This document shows, one piece after another, positions 1 to 12,030 of a DNA stretch of 64,000 nucleotides (its first letter is position 1; every line of letters starts with the position of its first letter). The DNA is from Diatrype stigma. Taxonomy: Eukaryota; Ascomycota; Sordariomycetes; Xylariales; Diatrypaceae. Location of the stretch: positions 124,001-188,000 of the forward strand of contig JAKJXP020000019.1 in assembly GCA_022225965.2 (NCBI GenBank). The letters run 5' to 3'. The notes under the pieces were generated by a model. That model did no database searches. It was not told where the DNA came from and saw only the letters and a program-made list of their open reading frames with translations. A program made the position numbers and the translations under genes.

Positions 1-1027
1 GCAGGTTGGCTGACAAGGATTATATCGGGCGTTCCAATGGATTTTAGTGCTTTGACGGGTGGCAACGGACTATCTTTTTTCTGCTTCTTGTTCTTCCTCT
101 TTTCAAGGTTCTCGTCTCTTGCCTGCAAGACCACGGGACGGACTCCAGGCAATTAGATGAGATAGATACGTTATAGTGCTGCTGTAGCAACCCAGGGAGG
201 AAGAAAGAGTGGCTATTGGGGTTAAGGGGTGTCGGTCCGCAGGCTGGTGGTGGTAGTGGTAACGGCGGCGGTGGTGTTGCCGCTGATGGTTAGGTACCTT
301 AGTTAGGTATGTCTGTAGTGGTGGGTGGTGGGCGGTAGGCGGTGGCTGTATGGATATTCGACACCGAGGGTGGGCGCATACAGGGAGCAAAGCCGGTAAG
401 GGTAAGAGACTGACAGGTAGGGCAAGGTACTAGTATTACTATGTAGAGACGACGTCTCGGACGGGCAGGCGAACGAATAGGAGGCCGAGAGAACAGCAAG
501 AAAAGGGTTACCTCTGACCACTGTCAGGTGAATTCAGAGATTTCGCCTTTTAAACACTAGGGGCCAATGGACTATAACTGTTCACCGACACAGTGGAGCG
601 AATCAATGCCGTGCGATGTGAGGGTGCCTAGGTGCCTGGGTGCGTGGGAGCTTATGGTTGGCTGGTGAGGGGGGGTGTATAGGGAGGTACATCCGCTATG
701 TACCATATAATGCGAAGGGGGGGCAATATGGACTTGGACAGAGACGCCGGGCCCAGAAAATCAGTTCGCAGAGAGGCGAAAGATGAGAGATGCGAGATGC
801 GACCTGGCCTTATGTAGAATCGCACTGTACGTATATTATGGTATTATAGCTGCAGCAGTAGTAGTTGTAGCTGTAGCAGTAGTAGTATCAAGCAAGTTAG
901 CAAGCTCGTAAGCTGTGGCAAGAAAGCAGGCAAGGCAAGACACGAAACGAAGCAGCCAGAGGACTCAGGAGTACGTATGTCGATGACTGTCTTCCAAGTT
1001 GTCAGTCACTCCCGTCACCCTGTCTGG

Positions 1028-1048
1028 CTGTCTGTCTGTCTGTCTGTC
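1028..1048. repeat. CTGT microsatellite
   Basis: Five tandem CTGT units plus one base. Confidence 0.9.
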
Positions 1049-1562
1049 ACCCTGCTTTTTGGGATGAAGCACAGAGCACACAGAGCAGAGCCACTGATGA
1101 GAGCTTGCTTGTCAGCCCAGCACCTGCACGATGACTGGCCTTGGAAGCACCTGCAAGAACCGAAAAATGCAGGTTGTGACTATTCCGGAAGAAAGTGGGT
1201 GTGTTTCTGGATGCCAATGGATTTTCTGGACGCCAATGGATGGTGGGTGAGGCCCAATGGCACCGGGGCTAGGCTCGAAGCAGCGGGCTGACAGGAAGAT
1301 CGCCGTTGGATTGGATGGACAGGCGGGACTGACGGACTGGCGGACTGGCAGAGTGGCGGGCAGGTCTCCGGGCCCCTTCGCTCGGGGGGCGTGCGGGTCC
1401 AGTCAAAAAATAGCAGGTCGATCTTCTGTGTTCTGGGCGGTGGTTGTGGCTTGTTGGGTGCCCTTGGGTGGCCGTGGGTGCCCTAAGGTGCTATGTTTGG
1501 CACACTGGCACGCGATTTAATTGGGTAGAAAACCTGCCTGACGTCTGTCTCTCTCCCAGCAC

Positions 1563-1602
1563 CAGCAGCAGCACAGCGCAGCACAGCACAGCACAGCACA
1601 GC
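1563..1602. repeat. CACAG/CAGCA microsatellite
   Basis: A run of CAGCA- and CACAG-type pentamers, followed by a short CA-rich tract to about 1630. Confidence 0.85.
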
Positions 1603-3871
1603 AAAACACGAAATACACACACACACGCACACTGTACAGTTAAGGTTCTTTTTTGCTAACATGTGCTTGTTCGAGGCCGATCCTCTCTTCAAGTGGCGTA
1701 GGGACGATATTAGATGATGACAGCAAAATCCAGCCACTCACGACACCAAAACCCGCTTTCGCCCTCGTAGCGATATAATGCCAGGGAAATAAGACGGTAG
1801 ACGGTAGCTGGGCTGCCGGCCCAGTGAGTTCGTGCCCTAACTATGCTTGCTATGTAAGAGCCCGACTGTCAAGTTCCCATAAAGGAGGCTAATTAACCGG
1901 ATTGAACAGGATTGTCGCCATCTGACTGGATCGCGCCCCCTTCGTCGGTGGAGAACGCGGGTATCGCGAAACCCTAACGTTTAGGGGGCAGGCTAGGCTA
2001 GTGTAGGCTCGCGCTTTTCCGTTGCGCTTGCGTTGCGTTGCGGTACAAGTAGCGTTGCGTTGCGACACTTTGACTCCCAAAACTCGGATCATCAATCAAT
2101 CGGTGAACCGGTTTGGGGCTGGTGCCTGTCGGGCCTTGGCAGGAATTCGCCTCGCAACTATAGGCTATGGACGCTGGGGATCATGCAGAGGAGAGGCAAA
2201 CATAAACATGGAAGTCTGGGGTCGTCGGCTCGAAGAGGTGAAGTGAGAACGGGAATGGTTCCTATTATACAGTACAATCTCCACATTGGTTCGATCTTGG
2301 GGACATCTCTACAGACAAAAGATAGAAGAAGAGGAATGTTCTGCATCTTGGTAGCCCGGGAACAGAATGAATCCAATTGTTTGCCCGTTTGCTTGTGTGT
2401 AGTAAACTAGGTATGTCCACCTTTGTTGGTGCCCTACCGACCAAGGACTTCCCTGGCGAGAGGTCAGGTAATGTCGACAGATGATACCCAGTGGTGGTGC
2501 GGTGGTGCGGTGGTGATGATATCTGCCTCTTGTTACCATCAGATCGAGCCTGACTGGATCGCGCCCCTACCGGTTTGTATCATCAGCCGGAGCAGCAGAC
2601 GTAGGGCCTGGGATCACGAGCACGCTCCGAACCCACAAGACATCATAGTGAACACCTCCGACCGCGCCGGCCTCACCCGCTTAGAGCGGCCCAAAGGGAT
2701 CCACCCCTTTGTTAAGCAGATAGAAGAGGGCGGGAAGAATAGGGATGAGAGGAGCGAGGAGCGAGGGAAGCCGCTCAGGTGCCAGGCCACAGGCACTCCC
2801 ACCAACGTGTTTCCAAACGGGTTACGTAGTTAGGTGCTCGGTGGTACTATGGCGGTTGTGGAGAGTGAGTGAGAGCTCTAGCAGGCTGAGAATTCCTCTT
2901 TTTGACCGTTGGGTACCAATGCAGCCTGAGCCTAAAAAGTGTTGTGAGTCGGTGCCTAATAAAGTCCTGTCCCCAGCCAATCAATTCTTAGCTGAGTTCC
3001 GCCTCTGTGACCTCATGGACCTCATGGCCGAATGTGTGTGAGCAGCATGGCATAGGAACGGCCAATTTCAAGCCAGCCGAGGGAACAGTCATTGGAGGAC
3101 CTAGATTGTCACTATAAAATGTGCACAAGACGGGGAGAACGGAAAATAGTCCCTCTAACCATCTTAAAACGTCGCGTCGCTGGCGGCAAATGAGAATAGG
3201 ATGGGCCGCAGATAAGAGCCGCGCCCTACGCTGCTCCCAAGACTTCGCTGCTGGAGCACGAGATGCAAGAGGGTTCAGCCCTGAGGAGATCTTCGTGGTT
3301 TCCTCGTGCATGCCATGCTCTCCCCTAAGACTACCTGTACCCTGTAGGAACCCGACAGGATTCCATAGGAATACTTCATACGTCTCATGATATCCTCAGC
3401 AGCGACGTCCTGTTGCGAGCCGCTGCTGCTGCATGGGCAAACAATGCTATAGACCAGTCATCATAGCCAACGCCGCGCAACTGCAATGTCGGCAACCCGG
3501 CGGTTACATCTAGTCCGCAAAGCTCATCTACATATCCAGCTTGCGTTGCTGCTTGGCATGCTTCGTAGATTGGCAGTCCTAAGCTGACAGCATGAAAATA
3601 TGATGAGTTGGATTACCACAGCATGAACCCGATGCAGTCGTCGTAGTCACTCACTTGAGGCTACCATGTACCAGTCCCGGCCAGTCGTCGTAGGCGCCAT
3701 ATAATGCTTTCTACTATGTCTTGGTGAAGCTTGCGTAATGATACGGCGTAAGTCGTGTTCCGGATGACATAAGACAAAGGGAAACAATCGCACATGTTTG
3801 GTCCTGATGATAAGACGGGTTTCCTAGGGGGAAGAAAGTCATGTTGCATCTTGTTTGGATGGGCGCCAAAC

Positions 3872-5876
3872 TCACGAAAATTTGAGTTTGCTTTGTCCAT
3901 GCTCAACTTTACCTCGGCCCTTTGATGCCTTTTTGGACGAGGATGCATGAGTCCCTTTTTGGTTGTGAGAGCCAGCGTTGTGGCTGGCTAATGCCGGCTT
4001 GCCACGTTCCTCCTCGTGAAGGTCCTTAGCCAGATGCCAGTCCTGGTGATTTTGTAGTGCCTCGGGGCTTTCGAGCCTTGTGCTGCAACGCGGACATGCA
4101 TAATCTGCGATTGATGCCCGACGAACCCCAGATCTGTCTATTGGGGTCCCCGGTGTATCGTCCGTGATGGTGTGCTCTGAGGCCGAGGCCGAATGCGAGT
4201 GCTGAGGTTCGTCGCCGACATCGCCACCGGAGGTTTCCTTCTTGAGAAAGAAGCTTTGAATATCAGGCTTATCAACGCGTCTCTTCTTCTCAGGAGGTTC
4301 CATTGCAGGTGCTTGCAATGCACCTTCCCGTGGATTGGGTTTGGCCCCCTGCAGATCGCCCCCTTTTACCAGAAAGGCGCCAATGCCCATATTTCCCGTG
4401 ATGCCGTCTTCGAACCCACTAACGCTCAAGCTGAGGTTCACACAGGGCCAAACTCTGCCCTCTTGGACTATCTGACCGAGGAGGTTTTTAGCGAGGTCGA
4501 ATAGGATAGCTTCGTCTAAGGCCTTCCCCTGCGGGATGCTACTGGAGCGTGAACGTGTCTGGGAACCGTATCGGTGATGCAGATTCATCGTCTTTGGTCG
4601 GCGTTTATTCTCAAGCACACCTTCTTCCACCAATCGCGAGAAGATATCGGCGACAAAAATGCGCAGCCACTTGACAGCTTGGTCTACGTTGTTGATAAGC
4701 GGTCTGAACGACTTTGCGGAGAGCATCGATTTGATCTGTGTCCGTGAGTTTACCTCACTCAAGTCAACACCCCGGATGGTGTTGTAGAGCCATGTACCAG
4801 TATCGTCGTCTAGCTTGAGCTTCATCTGCTCTATGGGCACGGAAAGCAAGTCTTTGATGGTTTCTGTGTGGAACGCGGACGTGACCTGTTCCCCAAGCTT
4901 GCCCCCTAGATTGCGAATCTTGGTAAATTTCATGCCGGAGAGAAAGTGCTGCACGGCACGATTCCGTATCACAGTCTGCTGATTGGGTTTCTTGTGACCG
5001 CTACCTAATTTACTGAGCATCTTATTACGCGCTATGCCTGCGGAGCAAGTATAGCCTAGACTTCGACGGATCTCTGCTCGTATGTCTCGAACAATCTCGG
5101 ATCCAACGAGGATAGCCACGTCATCCCAGTCGGGATCATCCGCCTCGGCATCCGCATTGTCAAGATCAACAAGCGCGTCCGCCTGCCAGTCAAGAGCGGT
5201 CACGGGTGGGAGCGGCAGCTTCTCGGTGGGGTCATCGTAGGGCGGATGGTTTGCAAGTTCCGGGAACCTCTTCAGTAGTATGGAGTGGATCTGGGCGGAC
5301 AAATCGATGAAGACCTCGTCGATGCTTGCCTTTTCCACCTTCTGCTGGGTTGGAGGCAAACATTTCTTGATCAGGGCAAGAATATTCCTCGACTGAAGTC
5401 TGTAAGGGTCTAGCGAGACCTTGTGGGTTCCGATGTGAGCTGCTGCATCGTCGTGATAAGCCCATTTCTCGTCGCCCTCCTTCCATGTAGCAACGTGTTG
5501 CGCAATGAGTTGGGGGCAGACCTTCTTCGCTTCGGTCACGGTGCAATGCCGGCCAATGCCAAACTCGCGGGCTGGATAGTTGATGGCAATCAACCCTTGC
5601 CTAGGAACAGTGAGCCAATGACAACGGAGGATATTCAATTAATATTAAACAAGGTTGGTACCATTGCTGGACAGCCAGAGGCTGGTTCTCGGCGATTCCC
5701 AAACGGACCATTTCACATTGGGCGTAAAAGGCATCGAGATCAATATGAGCTATCACCCTTAGTGGTGACGATGTCGAGTATGATGATAAGAGATTAAGAT
5801 GTTTATATGAGAACTGCGATCTCTGCCGACCGCCAGTGGATACAGGCGACGACACGTGAGAGGCAGGAGACGACAT
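3872..5876 (-). CDS. RAD30: DNA polymerase eta (translesion, Y family)
   Basis: Two exons, 5876-5662 and 5600-3872, joined across a 61-nt intron (GTACC...CCTAG, branch GCTCAC), give 647 aa, normal for the family. Y-family polymerases insert nucleotides opposite UV lesions in the nucleus. Visible motifs in order: HIDLDAFYAQ (metal-binding D46) near the N-terminus; ASIDEVFIDL with catalytic D166/E167; the SAGIARNKMLSKL finger/palm segment; and a little-finger region with RRPKTMNLHHRY. Near residues 517-524 the K-x-x-I-x-x-F-F pattern resembles a PCNA-interacting PIP box. A C2H2 ubiquitin-binding UBZ finger lies at about 574-594 (C-x2-C ... H-x3-H). The tail is basic. The start is the first ATG of the exon carrying the DLDAF motif; splicing joins codon W72 across the intron. 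All key residues are present, so the gene appears functional. RAD30 is the yeast name. Confidence 0.95.
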
Positions 5877-8800
5877 GTCGGGTTCGATAAAAAAGCAATT
5901 TAGCTGCTAAGAAAGTACGAAAGTACGAATACTAGGAGAAGAACGGCAGTCGACTTGGCAACAACGTACTCCTCAACGAAGTGCTGGGCCTACTACGTAG
6001 TCTGGGTAGTATGCATATCCCAGGGCGACATTGAACATGTCCGTGTGGTAAAGATACGAGGATATGGTAAAGATCGGCCCGGGTTTGGCGAAGATGTGCA
6101 TAAGGTCGGAGCCGGAGAGGAGCTTGACTTTCCCCGAGTGATGGGGTGGTCGGGTGATCGGGTAGCCGGCTGAAGTGGAAGTTCCCGTTGGAAATCCGGG
6201 GAAGCTTGGGGAGGGATTCGTTGTTTGGTTCCAACTGGAAGGTTGTTTGGCTGTTTGCGTGGGTGATGGATAGGCAGGCACCAATGACCTAACTAAACTA
6301 GGATGGTCGGTGGGGTCAGAAAACCTTGAACTAAGTACATACCCGCGTTTACTGCATGCATCCTTTTAGCAATCCCGCATGCTTAAAGGCATGTCCAAAT
6401 GAATAGAAGGTATGGATCTCTACAATTACCCCTGATATCACCTCTGGCTCGGAAGAGGTAATTGTAAGTCATCAATTCCACTTCGTTGTGAATTCTTCTT
6501 TTCTCTAAAACTTATTTCTAACTATCCTTATCAGCCTTCCTTCCTTTCCGCCATGTAAGTACTTAAGTAGCCTAGAGAGTAAGCCAGGAGCGCTCCAGAG
6601 TCGCCTACTTACAAGTGACTATCTAATCTGCGGTGCTCAAAACCTCTGCAGCACCGTCAAACGTCCCACCTCCCTCACAAATAAGCAGTGCCGAGCTACA
6701 GATATCTTATTGTCTAACTAGGGACCGAGGGGTTATGTAGCCTGTCAGCCTGCCTTACACCAACCAATCTGACTCGCATCATCACCTGTAGCGCGCTGTA
6801 CATATGCCGTGTACCACAGCACATAGTTGATTAGGGCAGGAGCCCTACACTGTATGATACCAGGGTATCATACCCCCACTGTCCTGTTCTCAGACGCCTG
6901 TGTCTATTCATCTATATGGGCGACTACGTCTATCGAAAAGACGCCGTTTTCTTATCTGTTGTGCGTCATCTAGCGTCGAATATGTGCGTACCCGGTGTGA
7001 TGGCGGGTCGCATGGAGGTCGATTCAGTACCTAATTCAGGTATACGAGATACCCGCGCTGGTAAAGGATGCAACGATCGACTCCAGTTCAAGGCTGGACT
7101 CATTCAGTCACCGTTTCCAAATCCAACTTTCAGAAGTTCCTCTGTGCAAGTAAGTACTTAGGGCCATGGCGCATTCGTCTTACCTAGCCTAGTTATTACG
7201 GCGGTATGGTGCAGATGTCCTGCGGACTCGAATGCGCAGGGGAAGATGGGAAACCATCATTCCCCTTATCCCTTACCAAGCCGGGCCATTGAGAAAAGAC
7301 TAGGTGGGTGACGTGAGTTAAGATCATACATACCTACGAGAATCGTCCGCGGGCAGTGATGAGGTAGGCTACCTGGACGCCACCGAGGCGTCCTTGTGGT
7401 ATCACGAAGCAGTGGGAGCTCGAGTGCTGGTTGGTGGCTCAGTTGCGGATAGCTGGGGTCTTGATATAAGCAAGGCTACCGAGCAGGACAATGGTCAGAC
7501 ACAAACCACCACCGATCATTTGAATTTTTAAGCTGCGTAACGAGTTCGAGAGAAGGGGCTCAGTCTGGTAGCCAGTGACCTGGGACTGGACTGGGTAAGC
7601 AAGCAGTGCTACTGTTTGTTTGTTCATCGTGGGAATGGGTGGTACAATACCGCTTGTACGATTCTGGATCATATATCTGCTGCTCCCTTGAAAAATAGGC
7701 AGTTACAGTGATTACTCGCACCCTTTGCTCCAATATCTGCGCTAGCGTTAACAAAAAAATGCACTTTCGCGCAGAGCAAGTGGGTGTTACCTACCTCTGT
7801 AAATGAAAACGCCGAGTGTCGTAGCAGCGACAGGGGAAGACTTGCCCGGTTCCAGCCCTTTGGAATGGCGAGTAGTATGCCCTGAGTAGGATTCACCGTA
7901 AGGATTTCTTGCCACGTCGGCTTGCCCGGCCTAGCACCCTTGTGTGTTGAATATTACTGACTAGCCGGCTACCACTGGTTTGTTGGAGTGTATCTGATCG
8001 CTGGCGCGGATGTATTCACGAATCTGTAGTTTTCATGAACGGCGTATAGCTCTAGCGGAAATCGTTAACCGTGTACGTGAGCCTGGCATAGTTTGATAGT
8101 CCCATTTCGGACCCAGATATTGTTCCCCGTCCCCCAGAATACCCACAGGGCTTAGGGCAAGCTACGGGGCTGATTAACGTACCCATGGGAGAGTTAGCAC
8201 ACGTCAGATCTCAATAAGATCGCCAAGTTGATCTTCTCAGGGGGCTTCTTGGAAGGTCGACCACCTGTCAGCATTGTACAGAAGAACTTCATTGCCTCAA
8301 CATCTTATAGTCGATTATTGTAGTACGCTGGCTCTTTTGGGAAGGGGTCTATCATAGCGTCGGTATCAGGGGGCTAGCATGCCGAAGTAATATAGTCCCC
8401 GCTGATGGTTACATCCACAGGGCTGAGAAACTGCCATGAACTTCGGCAAGTCCCGAGCTCAATCTGCCTTTTCGGACCTATTCCGAGTCGAGCCGGTCTC
8501 GAGAACCTCGATAACAGGCATATCCAACCTTATGAGACGCTATGGTAATTCTCTGACGGCCTGTATATTGCGTAGGCAGTTGGAGCATGTACATTAGTAC
8601 TTGGAATACGAGATGTAGCTTCCATATAACCGTGAGAAGGCTCTAGTGTGACTCGGCTCATCCACTGATTGTTTCCCGGGTATGAACGTGCTCTTTGACG
8701 TAATTCTCTGGGCTACAATACGCTTCGTGCTCCGCCCCTTGACCGAGCTTTTCCTTTAAGGCATATGTTGGTGCCAAATGCGTACAAAGATAGGAGGGTC

Positions 8801-9413
8801 CCAGGGGTCGATTACGGCCCATGGCCGGGGGCTAAATCTTGGTAGGTTGCCTTCCTGTTGCCTTACCCTTGGTTGAATTGCTTGGTTGGGGGTTTGGGTC
8901 AGCTTAAGAGACTCATATCATTTGTAATTCACTCAAACGAGTGATATACCCTGCATAAGCCGGCTACTCAAAACTTAGAAAGATTATGTTATTACTTACA
9001 TGAGGATGATGAGTGATACATTATGCGTCTATTAGTGAAGTCGAAAAGGAGAGCCTCAAGAGGATCCTTGCAGTGTCACCTCTCAGCCACTTTCGAATAT
9101 CGGGTGTTTCCTCCTTAGAACTTGCGGTTGCTTGCTGATCAACCCTCAACAAGACTTTGAAGCGGAAGGACCGCAACCAACTTTAAAGGTTTGCAATCCA
9201 TTCGTTCCAGATCTTGGCTTATTTCGAGAATCAGTCTTTGCCGTCAGCTGTTCCAAAAATGGTGATAATGCCGCGGATTCATAGCGTTACCTCTCGGTGT
9301 AAGGCGATGAGGAACGTGCGACGTCTATGAGAACAGCAGGTCGGACGAAGAATCCGGACGGTATGAGCATTGCCCCCTTGATCGATCATGAAAATTCAGC
9401 TACACGACATTGG
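5877..9413. other. Intergenic, no supportable gene
   Basis: No frame longer than about 100 codons has a recognisable domain. One ATG-initiated 81-codon frame (6916-7161) ends at a GTAAGT and could be an exon, but no continuation was found. A perfect short palindrome (9-bp arms, 2-nt centre) lies at 6853-6872. Confidence 0.5.
6853..6872. repeat. Short perfect palindrome
   Basis: TATGATACC, two bases, then GGTATCATA: a 9-bp perfect inverted repeat with almost no loop. No neighbouring gene suggests a role. Confidence 0.7.
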
Positions 9414-9502
9414 CTCAGTAATCTCAGGTCAAAGCACAAGCCGTGGGATTTCAACGTCCGTGCCAAATTCCACGACTTGTGCTTTGACCTGAGATTAGTG
9501 AG
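9414..9502. repeat. Long hairpin (38-nt arms)
   Basis: Arms 9414-9451 and 9465-9502 are inverted copies matching at 35 of 38 positions, separated by a 13-nt loop. No clear target duplication flanks it, and it lies about 220 bp upstream of the small Cys-rich gene. It may be a fold-back relic, a small-RNA precursor or a terminator-like structure. Only the structure is certain. Confidence 0.8.
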
Positions 9503-9724
9503 AAGTTGCATACCAAAGAAGATATGCTGTCATCCATGAAGAAAGCCGAACTTGTATAAGAGGCTACCATGACCTCGCACTAGACAATCCGATATGGGGT
9601 TAGACATTGACAACATAGCAAGTCGAGTTTGAACTGACTGAAGACTCTGCTGCCATTCTCACGTCTTCTGTTCGAAGTTGCATCACAGAAAGCTTCCAGA
9701 AGAGTTTCGATCTCGTTTGTCACA

Positions 9725-9981
9725 ATGTCGTAAGCACTCGAACCGATCGTTCTTACCCCCTATTTATCTAATACTTGTCCAGGGAAGAAGAATACTCACC
9801 AGTTTCCGATGGGGACGTCGATACCGTCGCACCCGACCGAGCCCTCAACGAGACGGATGAAGAATACACCTGCTGCAATTGCCATAAGACGAATCATTTT
9901 GTCTACTGCGATGATAGAGACGAGATCGATTGCCCCGAATGCAACCACAGAAGAGAAGACGAGTGTTGCGAAGAGGCCTGA
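9725..9981 (+). CDS. Small cysteine-rich, zinc-ribbon-like protein
   Basis: ATG at 9725 starts a 5-nt coding exon (9725-9729). A 53-nt intron follows (9730-9782, GTAAGC...GTCCAG, branch CTAAT), then exon 9783-9981, giving 67 aa. The N-terminal half is acidic (SEEEY..., several D/E). The C-terminal half packs cysteines and histidines: TCCNCHKTNH, then VYC, CPECNH, and finally ECC. This spacing resembles the small fungus-specific proteins with paired CxxC knuckles, so zinc binding is likely but function is unknown. No signal peptide or membrane segment is visible. The splice sites keep the frame exactly, which supports a real gene even though only two codons precede the intron. A similar Cys-rich gene lies at 26548-26830. 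Confidence 0.6.
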
Positions 9982-10533
9982 GATATCGGGCGTGTCGGAT
10001 AACTTTTGAAGTTATTTCCCCCTTTCTTGGGATATGACGCTGGGTGCTGTTCCCCTACGGATGGTGGGAAGACGGACATCATCAGGGGCAGCTTCAGAGC
10101 CAGGGGTTTTCAACAAACATACTGGTCTCTAAGAGGTTGCTTAGATTCTAAGAGGTTTCTCTTTGCCAAATCTTCTTCTTCTGCTGTATTACACAAGAAT
10201 TAACAACCGGTTGTTACTGTCCTTCTGTTTATGAAGTGACCCTCCTGATGCCTGCTAGAATACTCTCTAGTACCACCATCCGTGATTGTGTTGATGGTAG
10301 GTATATTAAAACTCATGTGTTAGTGATTCCTAGGCGTTTTGGCATGTCGTACGATGCCTTAGACGGGAGACTTGGGATTCTACCCAGCTAGAGCCATGAG
10401 GTAGTCTAAATGTGATGGTAGACGGAGATGCCAGACAACGTATATTGGCTTGTCGCCTAGGCTTGGAACAATAGTCATGGTAGTCGATTTAGGGTGCCTA
10501 TCGTCAGCATATTCCAAATTGAGCCTCCTTTAT
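9982..10533. other. Flank between small gene and AT-rich block
   Basis: Normal base composition, no gene recognised. It runs into the left copy of the inverted repeat. Confidence 0.5.
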
Positions 10534-10634
10534 CCTAACCGGAGGTTATTCTGTGAAGGTGGTGTGATACGGAAATTATGTCCAGAAATTCAGGCTTGGG
10601 AAATACCTCGAGCGTTTTCGCCTGCGATTGGTCG
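10534..10634 (+). repeat. Left copy of a 101-bp inverted repeat
   Basis: This segment matches the reverse complement of 20462-20562 without gaps at 87 of 101 positions, counted by eye. Eleven of the 14 differences are G here against A in the other copy and one is C against T, the direction expected from RIP of the right copy. It sits just outside the AT-rich block and is itself not AT-shifted. Confidence 0.85.
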
Positions 10635-10984
10635 GATCCGCTGCGTTTGCTCTGGCGACTGGTCGAACCAGCTAGTTCCGTTTTGCCAGCCAATCAATCT
10701 TTACCCCTTATAAGTATTATATATAAACAATAATAAGACCCATTTATTTTATACGTACGGCTAATAATATCATTATATTTCCGGATTTTATTTAAATTTA
10801 TTCCAATTTATCCGTAATTTGCTTCGATTTGCTTTAATTTGTTTATAGCTTTTTTGTAATTTGCTTTAATTTATTTGCATATTTTATTATACCACTAAAC
10901 CATTTCAGCTTTTTTTAGAAATTTCTTTATTTTTTTTTGTAATCCATTTGCGGTATATTACGATTTTTTCATTTTTATTCGTAA

Positions 10985-11260
10985 TTTATTCGTAATGCAT
11001 TACGATCTTTTTATTTTTACCCGTAATCCATTCGTAATGCATTATAACCTTTTTATTTTTATCCGTAATTTATCCGTAATGTATTACGATCTTTTTATTT
11101 TTATCCGTAATTTATTTATAATATATTACGATCTTTTTATTTTTATCCGCAATTTATCCGTAATGCATTACGGCTTTTTCGAGTTTTATATGCGATTTAT
11201 CCGTAATGTGTTACGGCCTTTTCGAATTTTATGCGCGACTTATGCATAACCCTTTTAAGT
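10985..11260. repeat. Tandem repeat, about 42-bp period
   Basis: Six or so degenerate copies of a unit containing CGTAATNNATTACGATC followed by TTTTTATTTTTATC, with starts near 10998, 11039, 11081, 11123 and 11164. The period is a multiple of three, so one + frame repeats every 14 codons. The array degrades rightwards. Confidence 0.85.
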
Positions 11261-11635
11261 TTTGTACGTAATTTTCTCGTTATAATATAACGCATTATAA
11301 GTTTTTCGAAATTTATTCGCGGCTTATATATAATTTTTTCGAGTTTTATTAATATGAATTATTTTACGAATTCCAAGGTTTGTTATATTTATTAATAATT
11401 TTAGCCATTAAATTAATTTATTTATAAGCGATATTTGCATATTTTTATTTAAAAATGCCTTTTTTGTTGCAATTATATTTTGCAAAACGTATATATGTTT
11501 ATGTTCTTATTTCGAATTGGTATTAACTTTGTTTTATTATATAGGCATTTTATTTTTATACCGCGGTAAATAATTTCTTTCGTATTGCTTTTGGATATGC
11601 GGTTTTTTAATTTCCTGGTTCTTTTTAGTTTGGTC

Positions 11636-12030
11636 TTTTTTAATCAGTTCCTTTTTAGCCAATTCCTTTCTAGCCAGCTCTTTTCCAGCCAGTTTCTTTC
11701 TAACCAGTTCCTTTCCAGCCAATTCCTTTTTAGCCAGCTTTTTTCCAGCCAGTTCCTTTCCAGCCAGTTCCTTTCTAGCTAGCTCCTTTTTAGCCAGCTC
11801 CTATTTAGCCGGCTCCTCTTTAGCCAGTTCTTTTTTAATTGGCTCCTTAATTTCTAGTTCCTTAGTAGCCGGCTTCTTTCTAGCCAGCTTCTTTTTAATT
11901 GGCTCCTTAATAGTTGGCTCCTTAATAAGTGGCTTTTTAGCAGGTGGCTTTTTAATAAGTGGCTTATTAATTTTTGGCTTATTAGTTTCTGGCTTTTTAA
12001 TAGCTGGCTTATTAATTTTTGGATTTTTAA
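11636..12030 (-). repeat. 15-bp minisatellite (KELAG-type pentapeptide on -)
   Basis: About 25 degenerate copies of a 15-bp unit resembling CCTTTCTAGCCAGTT. Read on the minus strand, the unit keeps frame and encodes a charged pentapeptide of the KELAG/KELAR kind for at least 35 codons before RIP-like degeneration. Similar units recur at about 20036-20095. It may be part of a former minus-strand gene or simply a minisatellite; no Met-initiated gene is supported. Confidence 0.8.

Larger units (their letters stand above)
1..3871. other. Intergenic, no supportable gene
   Basis: Open frames here are short, overlap on several strands and show no recognisable domain, good start context or splice structure. 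The stretch has simple-sequence tracts and an 18-nt direct repeat (about 1923-1940 and 2550-2567). The last few hundred bases are the downstream region of the polymerase eta gene. Confidence 0.6.

Noticed and set aside
2022..2071. GTTGCGTTGCG runs resembling the MITE ends
   Set aside because: No flanking duplication or paired terminus; probably simple repeat, as is the similar run near 47044.
2423..2833. 136-codon + frame
   Set aside because: Starts with a non-ATG codon, no domain and no splice context.
6916..7161. ATG frame ending at a GTAAGT donor
   Set aside because: No downstream exon in frame could be found and nothing is recognisable, so it is not listed as a gene.
10720..12030. Tandem arrays considered as CRISPR-like repeats
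   Set aside because: No unique spacers between the units, and the host is a fungus.
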